Shown here one piece after another: positions 27,894-35,989 of a stretch of DNA of 64,000 nt. The notes beneath the pieces were generated by a model. It was given only the letters and a program-made list of their open reading frames with translations, searched no databases and was not told the DNA's origin. A program made the position numbers and the translations under genes. The DNA is taken from NCBI GenBank assembly GCA_003963305.1, contig RXJR01000021.1, forward strand, positions 40,001 through 104,000, in the 5' to 3' direction. Numbering within the stretch: position 1 is the stretch's first letter; every line of letters starts with the position of its first letter. Origin of the DNA: Candidatus Melainabacteria bacterium (GTDB lineage Bacteria > Cyanobacteriota > Vampirovibrionia > Obscuribacterales > Obscuribacteraceae).

Positions 27894-28562
27894 ATGAGTT
27901 TTTTCGACAAACTATTTAAAGCAAAGTCCCAGCCTGAAGAAACTGAGGACGAGGAGAAAAAACGCTCGGATGAATTGATGGAGCGTTTGAAGATGCGTCG
28001 AGGACAAGAGACTGGCAAATGGCTTCTGATGATGGAGAATGCCAGCAAAGAGCCGCCACCTGCCGGCCCGCCGCCCACCATTGAAGGAATCGACGAGAGG
28101 CAGATTCTCGATGAGAAGCCATACACACCGCCAATAGAAGCACAATTTATGTCGCTCGCTCCTGATAGTGCAGAAAGTGCAGTCACTCCATTCGGTCAAA
28201 ACGCCAATGCGCAGCCCAAAGAAGCTGAAGTGATTGCGGAAGCTTCATCCGAATCAACTCAGACTGAGACTGTTGTTCGAGAACAGCCCCAACAATCGGC
28301 GGCTCCAGCGACTAATGTTGAAGCTCAAGGAAGCGGTTTTCAATCGAACCGGTTGCGTGATCAAATTAACATGCTTTCTACATGGAAAGCCTGCGATGCA
28401 TTAATCAAGGTTATCGATTCTGACCTGGCCTGGTTAGTGGGTAGACAGGGATCCACCGACCTGGATGCAAAACAATCCCAATACCTGACAGAACTGAGTG
28501 CCGAACTGCACACCCTAAAGGGTCAAATAGACGGGCTTATGGAAAACTATCTCCCTCGCTAG
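27894..28562 (+). CDS. Hypothetical acidic soluble protein
   Basis: The 222-residue product starts at ATG 27894, preceded by AGAGGGG; a frame open from 27849 adds 15 doubtful residues. It begins MSFFDKLFKAK, an amphipathic helix, then a charged coil (EETEDEEKKRSDELMERL), a Pro- and Glu-rich middle that is probably disordered, and a C-terminal helical hairpin (residues 150-222) rich in Leu and Asp. No family recognised. It stands alone, separated from the TPR gene by 170 bases. Confidence 0.6.
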   Translation: MSFFDKLFKAKSQPEETEDEEKKRSDELMERLKMRRGQETGKWLLMMENASKEPPPAGPPPTIEGIDERQILDEKPYTPPIEAQFMSLAPDSAESAVTPFGQNANAQPKEAEVIAEASSESTQTETVVREQPQQSAAPATNVEAQGSGFQSNRLRDQINMLSTWKACDALIKVIDSDLAWLVGRQGSTDLDAKQSQYLTELSAELHTLKGQIDGLMENYLPR

Positions 28563-28647
28563 ATTTGGATTCGATACAGTGTTAGAAAAATGCGAGAATG
28601 TGCATCATACCTTGCGCAGTCTCACCATATCTCTTCAGGAGCGTGAG

Positions 28648-29643
28648 TCAGAACTCTGGTTGAGAAGGCAGTATCTTATGCTTTCTCCTCCAGATGAAAA
28701 TCCCGGCAATTGGCGTGCCCACCGCCGTCAAGATTGCAGAGCAGAATATAGCAGTCAGAACTAAGCTGAGAAGACGTCTCAACTCAGAGATCTCTTTATG
28801 CAAACCACTCAACTCCTGCTCAAGATTGGTAATAGGGTTTTCCATGTTACCGAGCGGTCTGCGTATAGCACCGAGTTCACTGTGAACTGACAAAAGTTCT
28901 GTGTTCGCACCAACAAGCTGTCCATGAAGTCCAACAAGTTGTTGATCAAGATTCTTCACGGGTGCCGCGATGCTTTCAAGCGGTTGCTGTATCCGCATGA
29001 TTGGTGCTTTAATCACAGCGATATCTTTTCGCATGTCTCGTATATCTGACCGCATTCCTCCAAGACTTTCCTGCGTATTGGCGATTGAACTTTCCACACT
29101 AAGCATACGAGCCTTAACGGACCGCAATGGTTCCTCAATGCTGTCCATGTGCCTGTTTGTTGCTTCAATACCTTTGGTTATCGATGACATCTTGGATAAC
29201 ACAGATTCCAACTCACCATGGACGGTATCAAGATGAGTATTGACGGCATTTATCCGCTTTTCCGTCGACGCCACCTGCTCACGCAAATCAGTGAGAAGCG
29301 GTTGAAGAGAGGCCAGGGGTGCGGTCAAGTTAATGATTTGCTTCTGTAATCTAACAGTTTGCTCCTCAAGTGTGATTACGGGTCCGAGAAGCCAGCGAAT
29401 CGGATTCAAGCTGGCTCGTTTCGGAGCAACATGCGATTCAAGAACAGGTTGGGTTTCGGCTTTTAATTCTCCATTGAGGGCGCCGGGCGAATTTGATGAT
29501 GACGCGACAGTAAGTGAATCACGAGAATGAACTGATTGAGCCATAGCGATCGGAACAGCTGCAAAAAATATCCAAACTAAAACTGGAAAAAAACATCTTC
29601 CGCTGGAAATAACAGAATCGACTTTTAAATTTATACTGCTCAT
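28648..29643 (-). CDS. Exported coiled-coil protein with C-terminal anchor
   Basis: The 331-residue protein has a signal peptide (PVLVWIFFAAVPIAMA, cleavage before QSV), a long heptad-repeat region from about 80 to 285, and one membrane helix near 295-318 (LTAIFCSAILTAVGTPIAGI) ending in a basic tail RRKHK. The helical part reuses a loose unit with conserved prolines (IQQPLESIAAPVKNLDQQL, IRRPLGNMENPITNLEQEL). It would form a rod in the periplasm anchored at its C-terminus. No sensor or methylation motif is evident. Function unknown. Confidence 0.7.
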   Translation of the reverse strand: MSSINLKVDSVISSGRCFFPVLVWIFFAAVPIAMAQSVHSRDSLTVASSSNSPGALNGELKAETQPVLESHVAPKRASLNPIRWLLGPVITLEEQTVRLQKQIINLTAPLASLQPLLTDLREQVASTEKRINAVNTHLDTVHGELESVLSKMSSITKGIEATNRHMDSIEEPLRSVKARMLSVESSIANTQESLGGMRSDIRDMRKDIAVIKAPIMRIQQPLESIAAPVKNLDQQLVGLHGQLVGANTELLSVHSELGAIRRPLGNMENPITNLEQELSGLHKEISELRRLLSLVLTAIFCSAILTAVGTPIAGIFIWRRKHKILPSQPEF

Positions 29644-29739
29644 TTTTGCGCTGCCGCTCTGTTGCTAAACTTCGGTTAGGCTCAGAATATAGCGAATTCT
29701 ATTCGGCAAAAGGTTAATTCACAGAGACTGTCTGTTGAC

Positions 29740-30825
29740 TCAATAACGGAGAATGGCCGCCAAGCGAGAGTGCTCACTCAAACGGCCTGGTTCATAGAAG
29801 GTGACAAGACCACCTGTGCGCAAAACCTGCTCAATAATTTGATCAATAGCATCATCGTGCACCCCAGGAAGAGTTGAATCCTCTACAGGTTTAGGATTGA
29901 TACCGATGGCATCTGGCTTGGCCGGAACATAGAAATCTTCCTCTACGAGTAGGCTCTCAATACGACCTTCCTGAGCGACTTTCCAGACCTCATCAAAACC
30001 AACAGCATACTTGTTTTGTCCAATTGAGTCACCGAACTTCTCAAGAATCGAAGTTCGTTGAGCTGCGAAATGATCCTGAACAAGCGGCCACACGAGTTTT
30101 GCCAGTTCCGGCGGGGTAGTACTATCGTGACTGCCTTGCAAAGTGCCGGCGATGTAAGACTTGTTGGCAGAAATTTCGTCAAAGAAAGCAAGATTACGGT
30201 CAACTCCCACAACAATCAAGGGCAAAGGATCTTGTCTGAGCGCTTCACCAACAGCCTGATCCACACCTCTAAAAAACTGCCGATCTTTATCGTCTCTGTG
30301 AGCTGAGATGTTAATGCCTCGCCCACCCGGTAGCTTAGTTGCGCCCCCAGGTCCCTGGTGAGTAAATGGGAAGCCATAGTCTTCAACTTCGGCCAAAGTA
30401 TCAACGTAACCGTCATAGAGTCGCGTGGGTTGCTCACTGAGTACAAGAACCCAATATCTATGACTGCGTTTCATAGCAAAAACGGCATCCCTGATGGCGA
30501 ACGAACTGTCAATCACAACGCGCTCGTTTATAGTGAAAGGCAAATAGTACTTCTTGCAAACATTCTTACTGACGTAAATAGCCAACCCATCAAGGGTTGT
30601 TCGATAATCGATGCGTTCAACAATTTCATTCAGCCGCTCAAGTAGATCAGCAGCTTCGCGCTTGCCAAACTCTTCAACAAGCCGATTGGTAGCTTCGGAG
30701 ACAAGGTTTTTGACTCTTATGGGGTCTTGCTGATTGTCTCCAGACCATCTGTGCGTGGGAAGAAGAATTGATAGAGATGGATACTCTTTTTGGCTTAATA
30801 GCTGCATTATGTCCAGTTTGTTCAC
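29740..30825 (-). CDS. baeRF-family protein (release-factor-like, family 3)
   Basis: The 361-residue protein resembles the bacterial archaeo-eukaryotic release factor family, whose members keep the eRF1 domain 2/3 fold and are suspected to act on stalled ribosomes. Family-like stretches are PSLSILLPTHRW near the start, the central LPFTINERVVIDSSFAIRDA, and PLIVVGVDRNLAFFDEIS. The GTG at 30823-30825 is taken as start because GAGGAG lies just before it; an upstream in-frame ATG at 30891 has none. It is monocistronic and divergent from the 535-residue gene. The catalytic GGQ loop of true release factors is not obvious. Confidence 0.75.
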   Translation of the reverse strand: MNKLDIMQLLSQKEYPSLSILLPTHRWSGDNQQDPIRVKNLVSEATNRLVEEFGKREAADLLERLNEIVERIDYRTTLDGLAIYVSKNVCKKYYLPFTINERVVIDSSFAIRDAVFAMKRSHRYWVLVLSEQPTRLYDGYVDTLAEVEDYGFPFTHQGPGGATKLPGGRGINISAHRDDKDRQFFRGVDQAVGEALRQDPLPLIVVGVDRNLAFFDEISANKSYIAGTLQGSHDSTTPPELAKLVWPLVQDHFAAQRTSILEKFGDSIGQNKYAVGFDEVWKVAQEGRIESLLVEEDFYVPAKPDAIGINPKPVEDSTLPGVHDDAIDQIIEQVLRTGGLVTFYEPGRLSEHSRLAAILRY

Positions 30826-31191
30826 AACACTCTCCTCGATCTGGCGACCGAATCTGTTAACGACTAGATTGCACATGCCCCCGAAATGCAAGCTCGAACC
30901 GAAGTTTTATACATCTTTAATTAGACTGAAGACCAAAAGCTGGGTTGACCGCATTGATCAACATTGCCAGGCGAATCAACATGATGGTGATGATGGAACG
31001 ATGTAAACCGACTGAGAGTCATTGTTGTTTAACTGAGCGAGAATTCACCACTCACGGTGACATGGAAAAACGGCTGGTTAGAATCTCTAGTTAGAATTAT
31101 GTGTTTGGAATTTGCTCGCGTTTAAAAATTCAAAGCATGATTTGAGAATCACCTCGGTGGTAGTAAAGCGGTCTGGCAGCGGGACACCGGA
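30826..31191. other. Divergent intergenic region with paired GTTAGAAT repeats
   Basis: This 366-base gap separates two divergent genes and contains no credible ORF. The eight-base sequence GTTAGAAT occurs twice, at 31077 and 31090, a 13-base step on one face or close to it, about 100 bases before the plus-strand gene. It could be a regulator site. No clear promoter hexamers stood out. Confidence 0.45.
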
Positions 31192-32799
31192 ATGTCTCTT
31201 TTGTGTAAAAGAATTCTAGCGATGGCGGTGCTAATGTCCGTGTACTTTAGCGAGCAATCAATGTTATTGCCCTGTTTAGCTGATCAAACTACTGAAACAA
31301 GCGAAGTTTCAACTCAAATTCAGCCAAACTGCTTACCACGAGTAACTAATAGTTCAAGCTTGAAAAGTGCATTGCAAGTTGCAAACACTCTCTCAGCACC
31401 TGATGCACATGATGTGCCGCCTTCAGGAAGTTCTTCTCCGGGCGCAGAGCAAAAGCTCGAGCTCCTCACCAAGCAGATAGCGCAACAGGAAAATACGCTG
31501 ATACGACTGAATACAAATTTTCGCATCGAGTGCACACACGTCGGCAAGTGGAAACCCCGGCGCCTGTTTCTCTACAACCTTGCCGCATCTGGATGCGGCA
31601 CTGCAGGTAGTAGCAGCATTGCCTCGACACGATGGAATTTTTACAGCCATCCGCGCTCAATGGCTCGCTCTACGGCATGGAGCGGTCCAGTTTGCCTTTT
31701 TACATCACATTGCATCTCTCTTGGCGCAGTACTGGCAGAGACAACTATTGATCTTATAAATGACAGTAAGGTGAGAAAGAAAGGATTTGATATAAACACT
31801 ACTCACAAACGAGTACTAGCGATAAAAAGCGATCTAGACAGACTTCTTCAAGAGCGCCAGTCTATTCTTGAGCACACTGATGATTTCACCCTCTCTGATT
31901 TGGAGTTGGCCAGGGCAGAAGGTCGGGTGCTCACGGACGTCAGAGATTTATCTCTTGACGAGTACTCGCAATTTTTTGTCAGGGCACATAAGTTTTTTGC
32001 TAATCGCGCGGCCAATTCTTTTATGGGTATGACTGCCGCAAGCACTGGGGGTTTTGGAGGCACGCTTTTTGGCATTTTGAGTGCTGCTCACAGACGTCCG
32101 CGACTGGTCGGCACGGCAGGTATCGGCTTTTTAATTTCAGGTGCCACCATCGTCGCCACACCGGGAACTGGAAGAGTCGTGGCAAACTTAGCAGGCCAGC
32201 GTGCCCGCAAGAAAATCTACTCGCAACTGAATCTCTCTAAAACGGCATCATCGGTTTCTCAACTCAAAGCAGACATAGCTAAGCTCGAGCAACTTGCATC
32301 GAAAACGACTATTTCTGAACACTACAATCTGCAAAACCTTTTCAGACGCCTGAGTGCTTATGACAAGCAGGGCAAACTGTTTACTGCTCAAAATGAGATA
32401 AATGCGGGGGAAATAAAAAAGGCTAACGCAGAATTGAAAGAAAGAATGCTGTTTGCCGCCTTAATCGGTAGCTCAAAGATGAGCTGGGGTATTAACAATA
32501 TCAATGCGGGATTCGGTTTTCAGCCAAGATCGTTATTGCGGGTAAACACAGACAGCGGCAAGGCTCGAGCTGAATTTATCAATGATCCTGAACCTTCCAG
32601 GCTGTTCACCGAGAGAGTAGCCATCGCCGCGACGACTTATATTCCTGGGCAAGGTCTCTGGATCTTCGATACTTTACAGAATCGCACTCGAGAGGAAATG
32701 CGCAATCGCACCTTGGCCTCGCAAGGTCAACTGCCTGGTGCGCTGAACAAAGAGCGGCTCGACCGAGTAGACGAGATCGACGCTGCATTCAACTACTAA
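31192..32799 (+). CDS. Exported/membrane protein of unknown function
   Basis: The 535-residue protein begins with a signal peptide (ILAMAVLMSVYFSEQSMLL, cleavage near LADQ). A helical coil follows (LELLTKQIAQQENTLIRLN), then a first hydrophobic patch around residue 170-190, a predicted coil, and a Gly/Ala-rich pair of hydrophobic segments at about 283-330 (GGFGGTLFGILSAAHRR and VGTAGIGFLISGATIVAT). The rest is helical and polar. No recognisable enzyme motif. The Gly/Ala hydrophobic pair resembles those in the giant-protein locus in style, which may only reflect composition. Confidence 0.65.
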   Translation: MSLLCKRILAMAVLMSVYFSEQSMLLPCLADQTTETSEVSTQIQPNCLPRVTNSSSLKSALQVANTLSAPDAHDVPPSGSSSPGAEQKLELLTKQIAQQENTLIRLNTNFRIECTHVGKWKPRRLFLYNLAASGCGTAGSSSIASTRWNFYSHPRSMARSTAWSGPVCLFTSHCISLGAVLAETTIDLINDSKVRKKGFDINTTHKRVLAIKSDLDRLLQERQSILEHTDDFTLSDLELARAEGRVLTDVRDLSLDEYSQFFVRAHKFFANRAANSFMGMTAASTGGFGGTLFGILSAAHRRPRLVGTAGIGFLISGATIVATPGTGRVVANLAGQRARKKIYSQLNLSKTASSVSQLKADIAKLEQLASKTTISEHYNLQNLFRRLSAYDKQGKLFTAQNEINAGEIKKANAELKERMLFAALIGSSKMSWGINNINAGFGFQPRSLLRVNTDSGKARAEFINDPEPSRLFTERVAIAATTYIPGQGLWIFDTLQNRTREEMRNRTLASQGQLPGALNKERLDRVDEIDAAFNY

Positions 32800-32898
32800 C
32801 CTTTGCCGCCAATCAGGCCAGGCCATTGCACGGGCAAATCAAGGGAAACGTTACCAGATTCCGACAGAGGGCAGCTCCGCTCTAGTTCTGTGCTGGTT

Positions 32899-34779
32899 CT
32901 AGAATTTGCAGTGATCGCTAATTACCTGCAGAAATTCCTCGCCGAAATTTTCAAGCTTGGCATTTCCTATTCCCTTGATCCGCGACATCTTAGACAGAGT
33001 GGAAGGCTTGACTGAAGCCATTTCCCTGAGTGTGGCATCACTGAACACCATAAATGCTTGCCAACCTCGCTCTCTAGCAATCCGGCTTCGGGTGGCACGC
33101 AATTTCTCAAACAGCTCTTTGTCAATGCCCTGCCATGATTGATCTGCTATTTTGAGTCGTTTCGCACGCAATTCTTTTGTCGAGCGCATCGGCTGCACCA
33201 GCTTGACAGAACGCTGTCCACGCATGACTTTCCACGATTCGTCATTCAAAACAATCGCCGCAAAATTGAAGCCGCTCTGCATGGCAACATTGAAAGTTCC
33301 CAGCAATCCCAATCCCACCAGCTGGTCAATCCAATCACGCAAATCAGTTTTAGAATAAGTATTGAGAATTCCAAAAGTGCTCAACTCTTCGTGCTGCCAC
33401 TTGCGAATCGTCTCCGTTGTCTCGCCGCGAAGAATCGAGACAAAGTGGCCTGCCCCGAAACGTCCCTTCTTAATGCGCGCAACACACGAAATTATCTTTT
33501 GAGCGATCACCGTCGAATCAGGTACCTCAACGGTCTCGTTCAAACAAACATCGCAAGCATTGCAACTATCGTTCTGGTAAGACTGCCCGAAATACTCAAC
33601 CAGGGCGCGATGGCGACAAACTGCTCCTCGGCAATAGCGGCTCATTATCTCTAGATGCTGATTTGCAGTTTCCAGAAAAGCACCATCATCGGTATCAGCG
33701 GCAAGTTCACCGCTGGCGCTCTTTTCCATAATTGACTTCCAGAGCATCAAATCGGCATTGGAGTAAAGCAGCACACATTCGGAATCAAGCCCGTCTCGGC
33801 CGGCTCGTCCAGTCTCTTGTTGATAGTGTTCTAGCGACTTCGGCATACCGGTATGCATGACGTATCTAACGTTAGAGCGATCGATGCCCATACCAAAGGC
33901 AACTGTTGCAACGATCAAATTGCACTTTTCACTGGCGAAATAGTCTTGCGCTGATTTACGTTCCTCATTAGTCAGTCCGGCATGATAGGCGACTGCATTG
34001 ACGCCGTGCTTTCGCAAGGAGCGAGTCAGCTCGTCAACCTGTTTTCGACTGATAGCGTAGATGATGCCAGCCTCACTCTCATGCCGACGCACCACCTCTA
34101 AGACCTGGTTGATGGGCTCTCGTCTCGATAAAATTCGATAAGTGAGATTCGGACGATCGAAGTCCCCGACAAGAACCTCCGGATTTTTCAAGCCCAACTG
34201 CCTGATGATGTCGTTGCGAACATCCTCAGTAGCAGTGGCAGTAAATGCATGAACAGAGGCATGTGGAAAGCTCTCTTTGATCCGCTTCAGTTGTCGATAC
34301 TCTGTTCTGAAATCATGCCCCCACTGACTGATACAGTGCGCTTCGTCTATGGCGAATGTTTGCACTCGCAGCTCTTGCAATAAATTGCTGAAATCGCTCA
34401 TGGCAAGACGCTCAGGAGAGACGAAGAGCAGACGAATCTCGCCTTCGCGAACACGGCGTTCTATAGCGGCACGCTCACTTGTAGACTGCGAACTATCAAC
34501 TTGTACGGCTGGAATGCCACAGGCCTTTAACCCATCCACTTGATCTTTCATCAAAGCAATGAGAGGCGATACCACCACAGTAGTAGTGCCTCTGACGATC
34601 GCAGGTGCCTGATAGCACAACGATTTGCCGCCACCAGTCGGCAGCACGACGAGCGAATCCATGCCGTTCAGTACCGACGCCATGGCCTGCTCCTGCAAGG
34701 GACGCAGTGTGTCGTAGCCCCAATGCCGCAGCACAACAGCTTTTACATCATCCAGCGAATGCCGCATTTGACTGACCAT
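32899..34779 (-). CDS. recQ: ATP-dependent DNA helicase RecQ
   Basis: RecQ unwinds DNA 3' to 5' during recombination and fork repair. The 626-residue protein has Walker A (LPTGGGKSLCYQAP), the DEAH box (IDEAHCISQWGHDFR), motif VI (QETGRAGRDG), the RecQ zinc site (CRGAVCRH, CNACDVC), the winged-helix RQC region, and a C-terminal HRDC domain (FSDATLREMASVKP, IKGIGNAKLENFG). Start is the ATG at 34777-34779, with GGAGGAG five bases upstream. All hallmarks are intact. Confidence 0.95.
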   Translation of the reverse strand: MVSQMRHSLDDVKAVVLRHWGYDTLRPLQEQAMASVLNGMDSLVVLPTGGGKSLCYQAPAIVRGTTTVVVSPLIALMKDQVDGLKACGIPAVQVDSSQSTSERAAIERRVREGEIRLLFVSPERLAMSDFSNLLQELRVQTFAIDEAHCISQWGHDFRTEYRQLKRIKESFPHASVHAFTATATEDVRNDIIRQLGLKNPEVLVGDFDRPNLTYRILSRREPINQVLEVVRRHESEAGIIYAISRKQVDELTRSLRKHGVNAVAYHAGLTNEERKSAQDYFASEKCNLIVATVAFGMGIDRSNVRYVMHTGMPKSLEHYQQETGRAGRDGLDSECVLLYSNADLMLWKSIMEKSASGELAADTDDGAFLETANQHLEIMSRYCRGAVCRHRALVEYFGQSYQNDSCNACDVCLNETVEVPDSTVIAQKIISCVARIKKGRFGAGHFVSILRGETTETIRKWQHEELSTFGILNTYSKTDLRDWIDQLVGLGLLGTFNVAMQSGFNFAAIVLNDESWKVMRGQRSVKLVQPMRSTKELRAKRLKIADQSWQGIDKELFEKLRATRSRIARERGWQAFMVFSDATLREMASVKPSTLSKMSRIKGIGNAKLENFGEEFLQVISDHCKF

Positions 34780-34888
34780 TGCACTCCTCCAGCAAGAGAA
34801 ATCAACAGTAGCAGTTTCAGTTGGCAAAATTCTGGCAGGGCATTATTAAATGCAACTGGATAAACTTTGCGAAAACAGAGGTGAGCGA

Positions 34889-35212
34889 CTATTCAAAAGC
34901 CGGTGCAGTGCGAGGAGCGCCAGCCAGCTCGTGAATCGGAAATTTGTAGACTTTGCGCGGGGGCTCTGCTGCCGGTGGTACAGGCTCAGTGCCTGGAGCG
35001 GGCATGGGTGTGGCTTTCGCTCTGACCACTTTCTCAGTAACCACAGATGGTGCAGCAGCCTGTCGGCGCCCCGCATAGGACACAAACAAGCACCAACCAA
35101 GACTTGCTGCCAGAAACAGCAAGAGCACCTGATCCCAGGTCGACGTAGCCAACAGGTAACATGCGGAGCCGACACCGGCGGCTGACGTAAATGTTCTAAA
35201 GGCGCTGCTCAT
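34889..35212 (-). CDS. Small membrane protein, unknown
   Basis: The product is 107 residues from the ATG at 35212 (110 if a TTG at 35221 is used). AAGGA is 12 bases before the ATG. Two hydrophobic segments (AAGVGSACYLLATSTW and VLLLFLAASLGWCLFVSYA) are followed by a Pro/Ala-rich polar tail. No family recognised. Two hairpins lie just upstream of it. Confidence 0.5.
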   Translation of the reverse strand: MSSAFRTFTSAAGVGSACYLLATSTWDQVLLLFLAASLGWCLFVSYAGRRQAAAPSVVTEKVVRAKATPMPAPGTEPVPPAAEPPRKVYKFPIHELAGAPRTAPAFE

Positions 35213-35248
35213 GCGTCTCAAATTTCCTTACTAATTGAGGTGCGAAAG

Positions 35249-35284
35249 GTGCCGAAAGGCACTCTGGTGTATATAAGATACACC
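35249..35284. promoter_or_regulatory. Two adjacent hairpins in a gene leader
   Basis: GTGCC-GAAA-GGCAC (35249-35262) and GGTGTAT-ATAAG-ATACACC (35266-35284) are perfect inverted repeats three bases apart. They lie 37 to 72 bases upstream of the minus-strand small membrane gene. Neither has a T-run next to it on the minus strand, so they may be operators or leader structures rather than terminators. Confidence 0.4.
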
Positions 35285-35464
35285 CCACTGAGATAGGCAA
35301 AACGCTTGGCAAGCGCGGTTTAGCGGACAGACAGCTTATTTCCGGTTAATTTCGCGTATATACGCTCTACAATTATCGGACTGCGCCTGCAAATCCTGAC
35401 CAGCACGGGCATACCGGCAGCTCAAAGTCGGCAATTAATTCCACAATGTTTGTCTCGACCCAGA

Positions 35465-35989
35465 CTAAGGCTTTGGCACCAATGGTGCCTTGGCCGATTC
35501 CCAGATCTCTCCGTCGACATACTTGACCATCAGCACCCGCAGCATCAATGAAGTCGAATGCGGCTCGATTTTGTCTTGCTTGAATTTTTGACTCGACTGT
35601 TGCTGAGGCGCAAGTAGCACCCCATCCGATGCCTGGAACGTTCCAACATTATTTCCGCTATCATCTACAAACCGCAGTCGAAATTTAACCGCAGATATCG
35701 GTTTTGGTCCGATATTTTTGTATTCAATGTAAATGCGAGCGTCGAGCGGGGCATCGAACGGGTCCACATCCAGATCCGTCCTCAACCCCTCCACGGAGAC
35801 GGGACAGCCGGCCTCCGGAACAAATTCCGAGCGAATTGTTCGAACTTTATTTTCGGTTTGACCGTATGTATGTATAACGGGCGAAAACTCGGGAAGCCCT
35901 AAAGTGAGGAAGACGATGACGATATTCCAGAAAAAGGCCAGGACTAATTTAGTCAGCTTGCTGCTTTTCATGGTCTTTGGGCTTTTCAT
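35465..35989 (-). CDS. Exported protein, unknown
   Basis: The protein is 174 residues (168 from a second ATG at 35971). It has a convincing signal peptide: MKSSKLTK, then LVLAFFWNIVIVFLTLGL. The mature part looks like a beta-sandwich: DARIYIEYKNIGPKPISAVKFRL is typical of domains that resemble FxLYD or DUF-type immunoglobulin folds. Its first 74 bases overlap, antiparallel, the first codons of the divergent nucleotidase gene. Function unknown. Confidence 0.7.
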   Translation of the reverse strand: MKSPKTMKSSKLTKLVLAFFWNIVIVFLTLGLPEFSPVIHTYGQTENKVRTIRSEFVPEAGCPVSVEGLRTDLDVDPFDAPLDARIYIEYKNIGPKPISAVKFRLRFVDDSGNNVGTFQASDGVLLAPQQQSSQKFKQDKIEPHSTSLMLRVLMVKYVDGEIWESAKAPLVPKP

